Assembly (NCBI GenBank): GCA_025449435.1 | Contig: JANWJO010000214.1 | Location: 1 to 13,731 of the forward strand | DNA from: Chloroflexota bacterium | Lineage (GTDB): Bacteria > Chloroflexota > UBA4733 | DNA length: 13,731 nt | Direction of reading: 5' to 3' | In this document: in pieces, positions 1-7,502 of the stretch | Layout of the letters: every line of letters starts with the position of its first letter | How positions within the stretch are numbered: position 1 is the first letter of the stretch | Program-made: the position numbers and the translations under genes | The notes under the pieces: model-generated | Told to the model about the DNA's origin: nothing | Databases searched by the model: none | Seen by the model: the letters and a program-made list of their open reading frames with translations, nothing else

Positions 1-182
1 CGGTGGCCCTCCTCAACGCCGAGCGCAGCGGCATCGTGATCTCTAGCCTGCAGAATCGGTCCGACTCGCGCGTGTACGCGAAGCCAGTGCAACGGGGCGC
101 GTCGCGTTTTGCCCTCAGCGATGAGGAAGCCAAGGCCATCGAGATGGCCGTAGCGAGCCCGGTAGAACTCTCGACGCCGTGA
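1..182 (+). CDS. C-terminal fragment of unidentified protein (possibly a Gfo/Idh/MocA-type oxidoreductase)
   Basis: The reading frame is open from base 3 to the TGA at 180-182 and gives the last 59 residues of a protein that begins outside the window. It starts VALLNAERSGIVISS and ends VASPVELSTP. The stop overlaps the GTG start of the SelA gene (GTGA, 179-182), so the two are very likely translationally coupled in one operon. The 'ALLNAERSG' segment loosely resembles the C-terminal helix of Gfo/Idh/MocA sugar dehydrogenases, which would suit the kinase and transporter downstream. The fragment is too short and divergent for a firm assignment, so the coding call is good and the family is a guess. 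Confidence 0.6.
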   Translation, partial: VALLNAERSGIVISSLQNRSDSRVYAKPVQRGASRFALSDEEAKAIEMAVASPVELSTP

Positions 183-1558
183 GCGTCCCGTACCGCCAGC
201 TCCCCTCGGTTGATGCGTTACTGCACCACCCGTCGGTGGCCGGCCTCGCGGGAAGCGTGACGAACACCCGGCTTACTTCACTCGCCCGTCGTGTCCTGGG
301 AGAGGCGCGCAGCGCCATTGCAGAGGGGGGCACGCCGCCCGGCCACGATGCACTCGCCGCGCAAGTGGTGCATCTGACCCATGCCGGACAGTTGCGGCAC
401 CTTCGCCAGGTGATCAACGCCACTGGCGTCGTGCTGCAAACCAACCTCGGCCGGTCGCCACTATCCGCGGCGGCCCTGGACGCGGTGCGCGATGTCGCAC
501 TCGGCTATAGCAACCTGGAATTCGACGTGGAGGCTGGCGAGCGCGGCAGCCGCCAAACGGCGATCAGCAGCCTCATCGCGGAGATGACCGGCGCTGCTGC
601 GGGCTTCGTGGTCAACAACGCCGCCGCCGCCGTGTTACTGGCGCTCGCTGCGCTGGCAACCGCCCGCGAGGTGATCGTGTCACGCGGGGAGTTGGTGGAG
701 ATCGGCGGGGGCTTTCGCATCCCCGATGTGCTGGCGCAAGGCGGCGCCCGCCTGGTAGAGGTGGGCACCACCAATCGCACCTACGCCAGCGACTACGAAT
801 CAGCCATCACCGGCACTACGGCAGGTATCCTGCGCGTACACCCCAGCAACTTCGTGGTCCACGGCTTCACACACGCACCGGCACTCGTGGAACTGGCCAG
901 CGTTGCCCGGCGCCACGGCGTGCTGTTGATCGATGACCTGGGCAGCGGCGCGCTGCTCGATACCGCCCGGTTCGGTCTGGCGCACGAGCCAACCGTGCAA
1001 GAGAGCCTGGCGGCGGGCGCGCATGTGGTGTGCTTTTCGGGCGACAAACTGCTGGGCGGGCCGCAAGCGGGCATCGTCGCTGGCGCTGCCGAGCTGCTGC
1101 GTGCCATGAGCCGCCACCCACTGGCCCGCGCCATGCGTATCGACAAGATGAGCGTGGCGGCGCTCGAGGTCACCCTGCGCCAGTACCTCAGCGGCGACGC
1201 CGAGCGCGCCGTGCCCATCTGGCGCATGCTCGCGGCTACGCGCGAAGAACTGGAAGCCAGAGCAGCAAGCTGGCATTCACAGCTTCGGGCAGCCGGCATC
1301 CCCGCGGACGTTGTGCCAGGTTCCTCCACGGTGGGCGGGGGCTCGCTGCCAGGTGAAACGTTGCCCACCGTGCTGCTGGCCCTCCACCCTGCCAGCGCGA
1401 CAGACTTTGCCCGTGCGCTGCGCCTCGGCCAGCCGGCGGTCCTAGGCCGGGTGCAACACGACACCGTGCTACTCGACCCGCGCACGGTGTTTAATGGCGA
1501 AGAACCTGCTCTGCTCGCTGGCGTGGTCGCGGCCTGGAAAGCTGGACACTCGTCATGA
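179..1558 (+). CDS. selA: SelA: L-seryl-tRNA(Sec) selenium transferase (or SelA-family PLP enzyme)
   Basis: 459 residues, the usual length for bacterial SelA. The N-terminal small domain (about residues 5-75, beginning YRQLPSVDALL) is present. In SelA this domain contacts tRNA(Sec), and it is shortened or missing in many SelA-like paralogues. The PLP fold follows with the hallmark stretches INATGVVLQTNLGR (from residue 79), VNNAAAAVLL, SRGELVEIGGGFRIPD, VEVGTTNRT and FSGDKLLGGPQAG. The PLP-binding lysine is Lys290. True SelA converts seryl-tRNA(Sec) to selenocysteinyl-tRNA(Sec) with selenophosphate. The GTG start overlaps the upstream stop and has no obvious Shine-Dalgarno, so translation is probably coupled. 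It was chosen because the conserved N-terminus begins five residues later. The stop overlaps the kinase ATG. The context is odd: sugar genes surround it and no selB or selD is visible. A repurposed lyase like D-glucosaminate-6-phosphate ammonia-lyase (DgaE) is an alternative. Confidence 0.9.
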   Translation: MSVPYRQLPSVDALLHHPSVAGLAGSVTNTRLTSLARRVLGEARSAIAEGGTPPGHDALAAQVVHLTHAGQLRHLRQVINATGVVLQTNLGRSPLSAAALDAVRDVALGYSNLEFDVEAGERGSRQTAISSLIAEMTGAAAGFVVNNAAAAVLLALAALATAREVIVSRGELVEIGGGFRIPDVLAQGGARLVEVGTTNRTYASDYESAITGTTAGILRVHPSNFVVHGFTHAPALVELASVARRHGVLLIDDLGSGALLDTARFGLAHEPTVQESLAAGAHVVCFSGDKLLGGPQAGIVAGAAELLRAMSRHPLARAMRIDKMSVAALEVTLRQYLSGDAERAVPIWRMLAATREELEARAASWHSQLRAAGIPADVVPGSSTVGGGSLPGETLPTVLLALHPASATDFARALRLGQPAVLGRVQHDTVLLDPRTVFNGEEPALLAGVVAAWKAGHSS

Positions 1559-3087
1559 GCTTGCTCGGTATCGACATCGGCACCACCAACTGCAAAGCTG
1601 TGGTGTTTGCTGAGGGCGGCGCGGTGCTCGCGTCGGCGTCACACGAGTATCCGCTGGTCCAGCCGCGACCCGGCTGGATCGAGTTGGACCCCGAACGTGT
1701 ATGGACGGCGGTGCAGCAGTGCATCACGCAGGTGGCTCGACAGACGGCGCACGATCCCATTCGAGCCCTGTCCACGGCTGCGCAGGGTGAGGCCTCCGTA
1801 CCCGTCGATGCGGCGGGGAACGTGCTCTACAACAGCATCGTGACGTTCGACACGCGCACCATCGAGCAGGCTGAGGTGTGGGAGCGCACACTCGGCAAAC
1901 AGGCGCTGTTCACGCGCACCGGCATGCCACTGCACGCCATGTACACGCTCAACAAGTGGCAATGGCTCGCTGCCCATGAACCTGAAGTAGTGGCGCGCAC
2001 CGACAAGTTCCTATGCTACGGCGAGTTCGTGCTCCAACGGTTGGGCGTGCTTCCCGCCATCGACCGCTCCGTGGCTTCACGCACCATGGCGCTGTCGGTT
2101 CAAACGCTCGACTGGGACGCTGAGCTCCTGGACATGGCCGGTATCCGGCGCAGCCAGTTGCCGCCGGTGGTTGCCTCGGGCACGCCGCTGGGAAACGTGC
2201 CAGCCAGTGTGGCTGACCGGTTGGGACTGCCGCGCGGCATCGTGGCCGTGGCCGGCGCGCACGACCAGCCAGCCGGTGCGCTGGGCGCGGGCATCGTCCA
2301 CCCCGGCATGGCCATGTACGCGGTGGGCACGGTGGAGTGCATTACACCCGCTTTCGACCGGCCGGTGGTGGCCCCGTCGATGCTCGCTGCCAACCTGTGC
2401 TGTGAGCCGCACGCCGTCACTGGGATGTGGGTGACGCTGGCCTTCAACTTCAGTGGCGGCTCGCTGCTGCGTTGGTATCGCGACACGCTCTGCGCTACCG
2501 AGCAGGCCGCGGCCAGCGCGAATGGACGCGATGTGTACGATGTGATCACTGAAGGCATGTCGCCACAGCCACCCACGGTGCTCATCCTGCCGCATTTCGC
2601 TGGCAGCGGCACGCCGGCGCTGGACCCGCACGCCCTCGGAGCTATCGTTGGCCTGCGCCTGGGCACCACCAAAGGCGAATTGACGCGGGCGGTACTGGAG
2701 GGCCCAACGTTCGAGATGGCGCTCAACCTGGAGTCGCTCACCAACGCCGGTGTGGAAGTGCGCGAACTGCGAGCCATCGGCGGCGGCGCCCGTTCCGACC
2801 GCTGGTTGCAACTTAAAGCCGATGTGCTCGGAAGGCCCATCCACCGGCTCGACCTTGCTGAGGCAGGCGCATTCGGCGCCGCACTGCTGGCGGGCCAGGG
2901 CGCTGGGTTATGGCCGTCGGCAGCCGAGCGCGCCGGCGAGGTCGTGAAGACAGCGGAGACCTTCGAGCCCCACGCCGCTACCCACCGCATCTACCAGGAG
3001 CGGCTAGCGGTCTATCGCGATCTGTACACCCACCTGCAGCCGGTAAGCCACCAACTCAGCAACCAGTCTCACGAACTGGCGCGATAG
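1555..3087 (+). CDS. FGGY-family carbohydrate kinase (xylulokinase/gluconokinase-like)
   Basis: 510 residues with the two-domain actin-like fold of FGGY kinases. The ATP phosphate loop is GIDIGTTNCK at residues 5-14. The catalytic-base region is GAHDQPAGALG with candidate Asp237, and the adenosine-binding loop is AIGGGARSDRW (Gly409-411), followed by the usual EAGAFGAALLA helix. The protein should transfer phosphate from ATP to a sugar or sugar acid in the cytoplasm. The substrate cannot be read from the sequence: xylulose, gluconate and related polyols are all handled by this family. The ATG lies inside the SelA stop (ATGA), with only a weak GGAAAG upstream, so translation is probably coupled. 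The 3' end runs 19 bases into the convergent IclR gene. Location beside an IclR regulator and a sugar importer supports a catabolic role. Confidence 0.9.
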   Translation: MSLLGIDIGTTNCKAVVFAEGGAVLASASHEYPLVQPRPGWIELDPERVWTAVQQCITQVARQTAHDPIRALSTAAQGEASVPVDAAGNVLYNSIVTFDTRTIEQAEVWERTLGKQALFTRTGMPLHAMYTLNKWQWLAAHEPEVVARTDKFLCYGEFVLQRLGVLPAIDRSVASRTMALSVQTLDWDAELLDMAGIRRSQLPPVVASGTPLGNVPASVADRLGLPRGIVAVAGAHDQPAGALGAGIVHPGMAMYAVGTVECITPAFDRPVVAPSMLAANLCCEPHAVTGMWVTLAFNFSGGSLLRWYRDTLCATEQAAASANGRDVYDVITEGMSPQPPTVLILPHFAGSGTPALDPHALGAIVGLRLGTTKGELTRAVLEGPTFEMALNLESLTNAGVEVRELRAIGGGARSDRWLQLKADVLGRPIHRLDLAEAGAFGAALLAGQGAGLWPSAAERAGEVVKTAETFEPHAATHRIYQERLAVYRDLYTHLQPVSHQLSNQSHELAR

Positions 3088-3878
3088 CCCAAAGCCGCTT
3101 CCATAGCGCAAACCGTCGAACGCAGGGCAGCGATGATCTCCCCGGTCCGCCCGGCGTGGAAGCGCTGTACCGGACCCGACGCGGCCACGGCGTAGACCAC
3201 GCCGCCGCTGAAGTCACGCACCGGCATGGCCACGCAGCGCAGCGCTTCCTGAAACTCTTCGTCATCTTGTGCGTAGCGCTGGTCCCGAATCACATCAAGC
3301 TCCTTGAGCAAGCGCTCCCGCAGCGTGATCGTGGCCGGCGTGCGCTGCCGCAGCCCGCTGGCGAGTAGTTCCTGGCGCACATCTTCGGGTGCGAACGCGA
3401 GCAACACCTTGCCCGACGCTGTGCAGTGCGCCGGCACTTGCGTTCCGATGCCGAGGTTATAGCGCAGTGGGTGGGATGACTCTACCTTGTCGATGACCGT
3501 CACCGCGCCGTCCACAATCTGGAGTAAGCCAATGGTCTCGCCGATGGTGGTGCAAGCGGCTGCCATGATGTCGTGTACCTGCGGATTGGAGCGAACCTGC
3601 CGGATGGCCGCATTGCCGAGGCGGGCCATCTCAGCGCCCAGCCGGAAGCGCCCATTGGGCAGCGCCGTGACGAGACCGTCGCTGGCCAGCGTTTGCAGCA
3701 GACGGTGGGCCGTACTGGGCGCCAGTTGCGCCAGCTTGCTCGCCGCGCTCAACGGCAGCTCGTCGGGCGCGCCCGCCAACGCACTGAGCAGCCGCACCGA
3801 TCGGCGCACCGCTTGCACGTAGGTGGCGCCATCAAGGTCCTCAGTCGCTGCCACGATCGCTGCTCGCCTCTGCCCCAT
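3069..3878 (-). CDS. IclR-family transcriptional regulator
   Basis: 269 residues in the IclR layout. A winged helix-turn-helix lies at roughly residues 20-80 (YVQAVRRSVRLLSAL, then SKLAQLAPSTAHRLLQTLA, then wing residues NGRFRLG). The effector-binding domain covers about 95-265, with VPAHCTASGKVLLAF and the C-terminal MPVRDFSGGVVYAVAASGP that typify the family. IclR proteins bind small catabolic metabolites and control adjacent operons, often as repressors and often their own gene. The start has a good Shine-Dalgarno (GGCAGGA, 5 bases upstream). The gene is divergent from the importer operon and convergent with the kinase operon, overlapping the kinase 3' end by 19 bases, so it is well placed to govern both. 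Palindromes at 3896-3909 and 3969-3983 are candidate operators. The effector is unknown. Confidence 0.93.
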   Translation of the reverse strand: MGQRRAAIVAATEDLDGATYVQAVRRSVRLLSALAGAPDELPLSAASKLAQLAPSTAHRLLQTLASDGLVTALPNGRFRLGAEMARLGNAAIRQVRSNPQVHDIMAAACTTIGETIGLLQIVDGAVTVIDKVESSHPLRYNLGIGTQVPAHCTASGKVLLAFAPEDVRQELLASGLRQRTPATITLRERLLKELDVIRDQRYAQDDEEFQEALRCVAMPVRDFSGGVVYAVAASGPVQRFHAGRTGEIIAALRSTVCAMEAALGYRASS

Positions 3879-3895
3879 TGGTTCCTGCCAATCGT

Positions 3896-3909
3896 ACGGG
3901 ATGTTCCGT
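3896..3909. promoter_or_regulatory. Candidate IclR operator at the regulator's own start (imperfect palindrome)
   Basis: The 14 bases ACGGGATGTTCCGT form an inverted repeat (ACGGGA/TTCCGT, one mismatch). They lie 18-31 bases upstream of the IclR start codon and share the TTCCG core with the perfect palindrome at 3969-3983. This position would suit autoregulation. It is an inference from symmetry and location. Confidence 0.4.
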
Positions 3910-3937
3910 GCTACAGTCGTCCAGGTGTTGCCCTGCC

Positions 3938-3966
3938 TTGACGGTCCTTTGCACGCTGTCTATACT
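3938..3966 (+). promoter_or_regulatory. Sigma-70-type promoter of the sugar ABC transporter operon
   Basis: A -35 box TTGACG (3938-3943) and a -10 box TATACT (3961-3966) are separated by exactly 17 bases, each one mismatch from consensus. Transcription should start near 3973, which leaves a leader of about 170 bases before the binding-protein GTG at 4146. The promoter faces the importer operon, and the palindrome just downstream would let a repressor block it. Confidence 0.75.
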
Positions 3967-3968
3967 CG

Positions 3969-3983
3969 TTCCGAGGCTCGGAA
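3969..3983. promoter_or_regulatory. Candidate IclR operator: perfect 15-base palindrome over the predicted transcription start
   Basis: TTCCGAG-G-CTCGGAA has two perfect 7-base arms around one central base. It begins two bases after the -10 box and covers the expected +1, a classic repressor position. Length and symmetry fit operators of IclR-family dimers. The CGGAAC at 3999-4004 may be a further half-site. The regulator encoded 91 bases away is the obvious candidate ligand. Confidence 0.6.
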
Positions 3984-4145
3984 TTGCATCCCAGTGTACG
4001 GAACGGCGCCAGTATTGAGCAACCCAACGAGGGAGCCATAAGCGCGTTGTGGCGGCCCACTCGGTGTTGTTACGCTCATCTCAAGCCAGATGCAGCCGGG
4101 CCGCTCGAAGCCGGATAGTTTATGGATGTGCAGAGGAGATAGATC
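3984..4145 (+). other. Untranslated leader of the ABC importer operon with ribosome-binding site
   Basis: About 160 bases between the operator and the start codon. I find no convincing gene, tRNA or recognisable riboswitch here. CGGAAC at 3999-4004 repeats the operator half-site. A strong Shine-Dalgarno AGAGGAGA lies at 4132-4139, with its AGGAG core seven bases before the GTG at 4146, and this fixes that start. Confidence 0.5.
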
Positions 4146-5639
4146 GTGAGCCAGCATACTCTCATCTCGCGCCGGCGCATACTGCACGGCTTTGGCCTAG
4201 CGGTGAGCGGTGTCGGCGCCGCTGCGCTGCTCGCTGCTTGCGGTGGCGGCACCGCCGGGACGGCTGCCACCAGCGCAGCGGCAGCAACCACCAGTGCGGC
4301 TGCTGTTGCAACGAGTGCCGCCGCTACTAGTGCGGCCGCCGCCGCTAGCGCGGCTGCAACCACGAGTTCGGCCACGGTAGCCGCCTCGGCGAGCGCCGCC
4401 GCAGCCAACGGCACGCTCAACTGGGACACCTTCCGCGGTGTCGGCACTCCCTGGCCAGATCAGCGCATCAAGGCCTTCCAGGACGCTAACCCTGGCTGGA
4501 GTGTGAACTTGCGTCCCATCCCGCTGGCTAACGGCAACCAGATGGACGCCTATCCCAAGATGTACGCCATGTATGCCTCTGGCACACTGGGCGATGTGTT
4601 CGCGTTCGATCCGTCCCACTGGGAGTTCTACCGCGCCGTGCCGCTAGGGCTGCTCCGCTCTATCGACGACCTCATCGCCCGCGACAAGTTCGATGTGTCG
4701 GTGTTCTATACCCCGTTCATGGATATGCAGAAGCTCAACGGCAAAACCTGGGGCTTGCCGAGCTGGGGCTGGTCCGGCCAGGATGGCTTCATCTACAACC
4801 AGGTTATCTTCCAGAACGAGGGCATCGCCGAACCGGATCAAAACTCCGCTGAGTGGACCATGGACGCGATTCGTCAGCTGTCCAAGAAGCTCACCAAGAT
4901 GGGGACCAACGGCGCGTACGACCGCTACGGCATGAACTTGGCACTTGGCTCGCCGGGTGCTGCCGTGTACACCCGCGCCTACAACCAGGACGACTTCTAC
5001 ACCCCCAAGCAGTCGCTCATCAGCGACCCGAAGGTGATACCGTCGTTCCAGTGGGTGCAAGACATGGCCGTGACCGACAAGTCGATCGCTCTTCCTGGGG
5101 GCTTCCAGGGTGCGAACACCGACTTGTTTGCGTCCGGCAAGGTGGCCATCATCCAGAGCGGCTCGCTCACGGCCTTCAACGCCAACAAGGCGATCAAAGA
5201 CCCCAAGGTGGCCGTGGTGCGTTCCGCCCTATTCCCCAAGCGGCAAGATGGTAAGCGCCCGTCGCAGATGCGTGGCGGCACCTGGAACATCGGCTCCAAG
5301 AGCCAGAATGTTGACGCCGCCTGGAAGTTTGTGCAGACGCTCGACAACCACGACGGCACGCTCACCTTCAATACCATCGGTGGAAATGGTGCGCTAGTAC
5401 GGCCCGACATCATGAACGACGCCTACTTCAGCCTGCCTGGGTTCGTGCCGTTCAAGGAGAACTTGCTCACCGCTATGGGGGCCACGATCCCCTTCAATGG
5501 TCGCGGCACCGAGTTCGAGAACACCGTCTCCCAGAGTTGGGCCGAACTGTATCTGGGGAAGATAAACTTCACCGACGGTATCAAGAAGTTGAACGGCGAC
5601 GTCCAGACGGTGCTCGACAAGCCTCCCGTCACGTCGTAA
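4146..5639 (+). CDS. Extracellular sugar-binding lipoprotein of an ABC importer (family 1 solute-binding protein)
   Basis: 497 residues. The N-terminus combines a twin-arginine-type stretch (SRRRILHGFG, residues 8-17), a hydrophobic core and a lipobox LLAAC with Cys32 as the lipidation site. This implies export, possibly folded through Tat, and anchoring to the outer face of the membrane. Residues 33-88 are almost only Ala, Ser and Thr, a flexible tether. The mature part (from about 89, NGTLNWDTFRG) resembles MalE/UgpB-type binding proteins, with the usual ASGTLGDVFAFDPSHWEFY region, a trailing KVAIIQSGSLTAF and MRGGTWNIGSKSQN. It would capture a sugar or glycoside and deliver it to the two permeases downstream. 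The GTG start is set by AGGAG seven bases upstream. Ligand unknown. Confidence 0.92.
   Translation: MSQHTLISRRRILHGFGLAVSGVGAAALLAACGGGTAGTAATSAAAATTSAAAVATSAAATSAAAAASAAATTSSATVAASASAAAANGTLNWDTFRGVGTPWPDQRIKAFQDANPGWSVNLRPIPLANGNQMDAYPKMYAMYASGTLGDVFAFDPSHWEFYRAVPLGLLRSIDDLIARDKFDVSVFYTPFMDMQKLNGKTWGLPSWGWSGQDGFIYNQVIFQNEGIAEPDQNSAEWTMDAIRQLSKKLTKMGTNGAYDRYGMNLALGSPGAAVYTRAYNQDDFYTPKQSLISDPKVIPSFQWVQDMAVTDKSIALPGGFQGANTDLFASGKVAIIQSGSLTAFNANKAIKDPKVAVVRSALFPKRQDGKRPSQMRGGTWNIGSKSQNVDAAWKFVQTLDNHDGTLTFNTIGGNGALVRPDIMNDAYFSLPGFVPFKENLLTAMGATIPFNGRGTEFENTVSQSWAELYLGKINFTDGIKKLNGDVQTVLDKPPVTS
4242..4409 (+). repeat. Low-complexity GCN-rich tract encoding the Ala/Ser/Thr tether
   Basis: Codons 33-88 of the binding protein encode degenerate repeats of units such as TSAAA and TSAAAA after a short Gly run. 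The DNA uses mixed GCN codons, so it is not a simple microsatellite. Its likely role is a linker between the lipid anchor and the ligand-binding domain. Confidence 0.8.
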
Positions 5640-5669
5640 CGGCGGCGGTGCGTCATAGGATGGGGCCAG

Positions 5670-6611
5670 ATGATCACTGACGCGCGGCGCGGCAGCGTGG
5701 TCGCTAGCCGCCCGCGCCTGAGCGCCCAACGACGCCGGCACATCATCGAAGCTTACCTGTATTCGGCGCCCTGGCTCATCGGCTTCACGGCGCTCACGCT
5801 CATTCCTGTGGTGCTGTCCATGTACTACAGCTTCACCAGCTACGACGTCATCTCGCCTCAGAAGTGGGTTGGCCTGGCCAACTACGTCGAGGCCTTCACC
5901 AAGGACAGCCAGTTCTGGCCGTCGCTCGCCAAGACGCTGTACTACGCCTGCGTCACCGTGCCGATCGGCGTGGTTGGCTCGCTCATCCTGGCGATCTTCC
6001 TCAATGTGCGGGTCAAGGGCACATCCTTTTTCCGCACACTGTTTTTCATGCCGTCGCTGGTGCCCGTGGTGGCGTCCACCGTGCTGTGGCTATGGTTATT
6101 CGACCCGGATTGGGGACCGGTCAACGAGGTGCTGCGCAACGTGGTCAACATCACGCCGCCCCGCTGGTTCCAGGATCCAACCTGGGCCATCCCTGGGTTG
6201 ATCACACTGGCCTTGTGGACCAGTCTGGGTGGCACGCGCATGATCATCTTCCTGGCGGGCTTACAGGGCGTGCCGGAAGAGTTGTATGACGCTGCCAACA
6301 TCGATGGTGCTGGCTGGTGGCAGCGCTTGCGCAGTGTCACGTTGCCCATGCTCACGCCGACCATCTACTTCAACTTGGTGCTCGGCATCATCGGTGCCCT
6401 GCAAGTGTTCTCCTCCGCCTTTGTGGCCACCCAGGGCGGGCCGGCCTACGCCACGACCTTCTATTCCTTGCTGGTGTACGACAACGCCTTCCAGTACTTC
6501 AATATGGGCTATGCGGCTGCGCTCGCCTGGTTGTTCGCCCTGTTGATCATCGGCTTGACGCTGCTCCAGGTGCGCCTGTCGCGGTCCTGGGTGTACTACG
6601 GAGGCGAGTGA
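5670..6611 (+). CDS. ABC sugar transporter permease, MalF/UgpA type
   Basis: 313 residues with about six membrane segments, the first around IEAYLYSAPWLIGFTALTLI. The cytoplasmic coupling (EAA) loop EELYDAANIDGAG is at residues 203-215, the site that docks on the transporter ATPase. FSSAFVATQGGPAYAT after it is typical of MalF/UgpA-type permeases. The ATG is preceded by AGGATGGGG and lies 30 bases after the binding-protein stop. It forms the membrane channel with the next gene product. No ATP-binding subunit is encoded nearby, so a shared MsmX/MalK-type ATPase elsewhere in the genome is likely. Confidence 0.93.
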   Translation: MITDARRGSVVASRPRLSAQRRRHIIEAYLYSAPWLIGFTALTLIPVVLSMYYSFTSYDVISPQKWVGLANYVEAFTKDSQFWPSLAKTLYYACVTVPIGVVGSLILAIFLNVRVKGTSFFRTLFFMPSLVPVVASTVLWLWLFDPDWGPVNEVLRNVVNITPPRWFQDPTWAIPGLITLALWTSLGGTRMIIFLAGLQGVPEELYDAANIDGAGWWQRLRSVTLPMLTPTIYFNLVLGIIGALQVFSSAFVATQGGPAYATTFYSLLVYDNAFQYFNMGYAAALAWLFALLIIGLTLLQVRLSRSWVYYGGE

Positions 6612-7502
6612 GTGGCCACGATCGCTGCCGCGGTCCCGCGTGTCCGCAGTGCTTACATCAATCGGCGGCGCACCGCCCTCGCGTTGACCTATACGGTCCT
6701 GGCGCTCGCTGGCCTTGCGTTCTGCTTCCCGTTCTTCTGGACACTCAGCACCTCGCTCAAGACGGCCCAGGAAACTGCCCTGGTGCCGCCGACCCTGTTG
6801 CCCCAAGTGCCCCAGTGGTTGAACTACCTCACCGTGTGGACCACGCAACCGATGGCCCTGTGGCTGCGCAACAGCGCGGTGATCATCGGCGCCAGCCTAC
6901 CAGGGGCGCTGATCACCTCGACGTTGGTGGCCTACGCCTTTGCCCGCTTCGACTACCCGGGCCGGGGTTTGCTGTTTATGATTATGTTGAGCACGCTGAT
7001 GCTGCCGGTCGAGGTGACGCTGATCCCACAGTACATCATCTACCAGAAGTATTTCCACTGGATCAATACCTTCTGGCCGTTCATCGTGCCGGCGTGGTCC
7101 GGTGGTGGCGCGGTGGCCGTGTTCCTGATGCGCCAGTTCATCATGAGCATCCCGCGCGACCTGGATGACGCGGCTCGTGTGGATGGCGCCAACTCGTTTC
7201 AGATCTTGTGGCGCATCCTGGTGCCGCTATGCCGGCCGGCGCTCGCCACCGTAGCTATCCTGCACTTCCTGACCACCTGGAACGACTTCTTTGGCCCCTT
7301 CATCTTCCTCAACGATGCCAAGCTGTTCACTATGTCGCTCGGTCTGCGCTTCTTCCAGACCTTGCCGGAGACCGTCGGCGAGCCCAAGACGCACCTGCTT
7401 ATGGCGGCCACCATGATCATGTCTGCCCCCGCCATCTTGCTGTTCTTCTTCTTCCAGCGCTACTTCGTGCAGGGCATCGTGATGACGGGCATCAAGGGGT
7501 AG
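6612..7502 (+). CDS. ABC sugar transporter permease, MalG/UgpE type
   Basis: 296 residues with about six membrane segments. The EAA loop is RDLDDAARVDGA (residues 182-193) followed by NSFQILWRILVPLCRPAL. The C-terminal FFQRYFVQGIVMTGIKG is characteristic of MalG/UgpE-type permeases. Translation begins at a GTG that directly abuts the TGA of the preceding permease. The Shine-Dalgarno GGAGG (6600-6604) lies inside the end of that gene, so the two are coupled and probably made in equal amounts. The stop overlaps the 3' end of the convergent sulfatase gene by 11 bases. It is the last gene of the importer operon. Confidence 0.93.
   Translation: MATIAAAVPRVRSAYINRRRTALALTYTVLALAGLAFCFPFFWTLSTSLKTAQETALVPPTLLPQVPQWLNYLTVWTTQPMALWLRNSAVIIGASLPGALITSTLVAYAFARFDYPGRGLLFMIMLSTLMLPVEVTLIPQYIIYQKYFHWINTFWPFIVPAWSGGGAVAVFLMRQFIMSIPRDLDDAARVDGANSFQILWRILVPLCRPALATVAILHFLTTWNDFFGPFIFLNDAKLFTMSLGLRFFQTLPETVGEPKTHLLMAATMIMSAPAILLFFFFQRYFVQGIVMTGIKG

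Noticed and set aside
793..1485. Long open frame antisense to the SelA gene
   Set aside because: It has no recognisable domain, is rich in Arg, Ser, Ala and Pro as expected for a GC-rich shadow frame, and lies wholly within a gene with clear SelA motifs.
2100..2990. 296-residue open frame antisense to the kinase gene
   Set aside because: Shadow of a well-supported FGGY kinase; composition is low-complexity Ala/Ser/Arg/Pro with no motif or ribosome site.
3879..3960. Promoter for the IclR gene on the - strand
   Set aside because: Several weak -10-like hexamers exist but none pairs with a plausible -35 at 16-18 bases.
6317..7168. 283-residue + strand open frame across the two permease genes
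   Set aside because: Out of frame with both permeases, His/Arg/Val-rich nonsense composition and no hydrophobic segments; a shadow frame.
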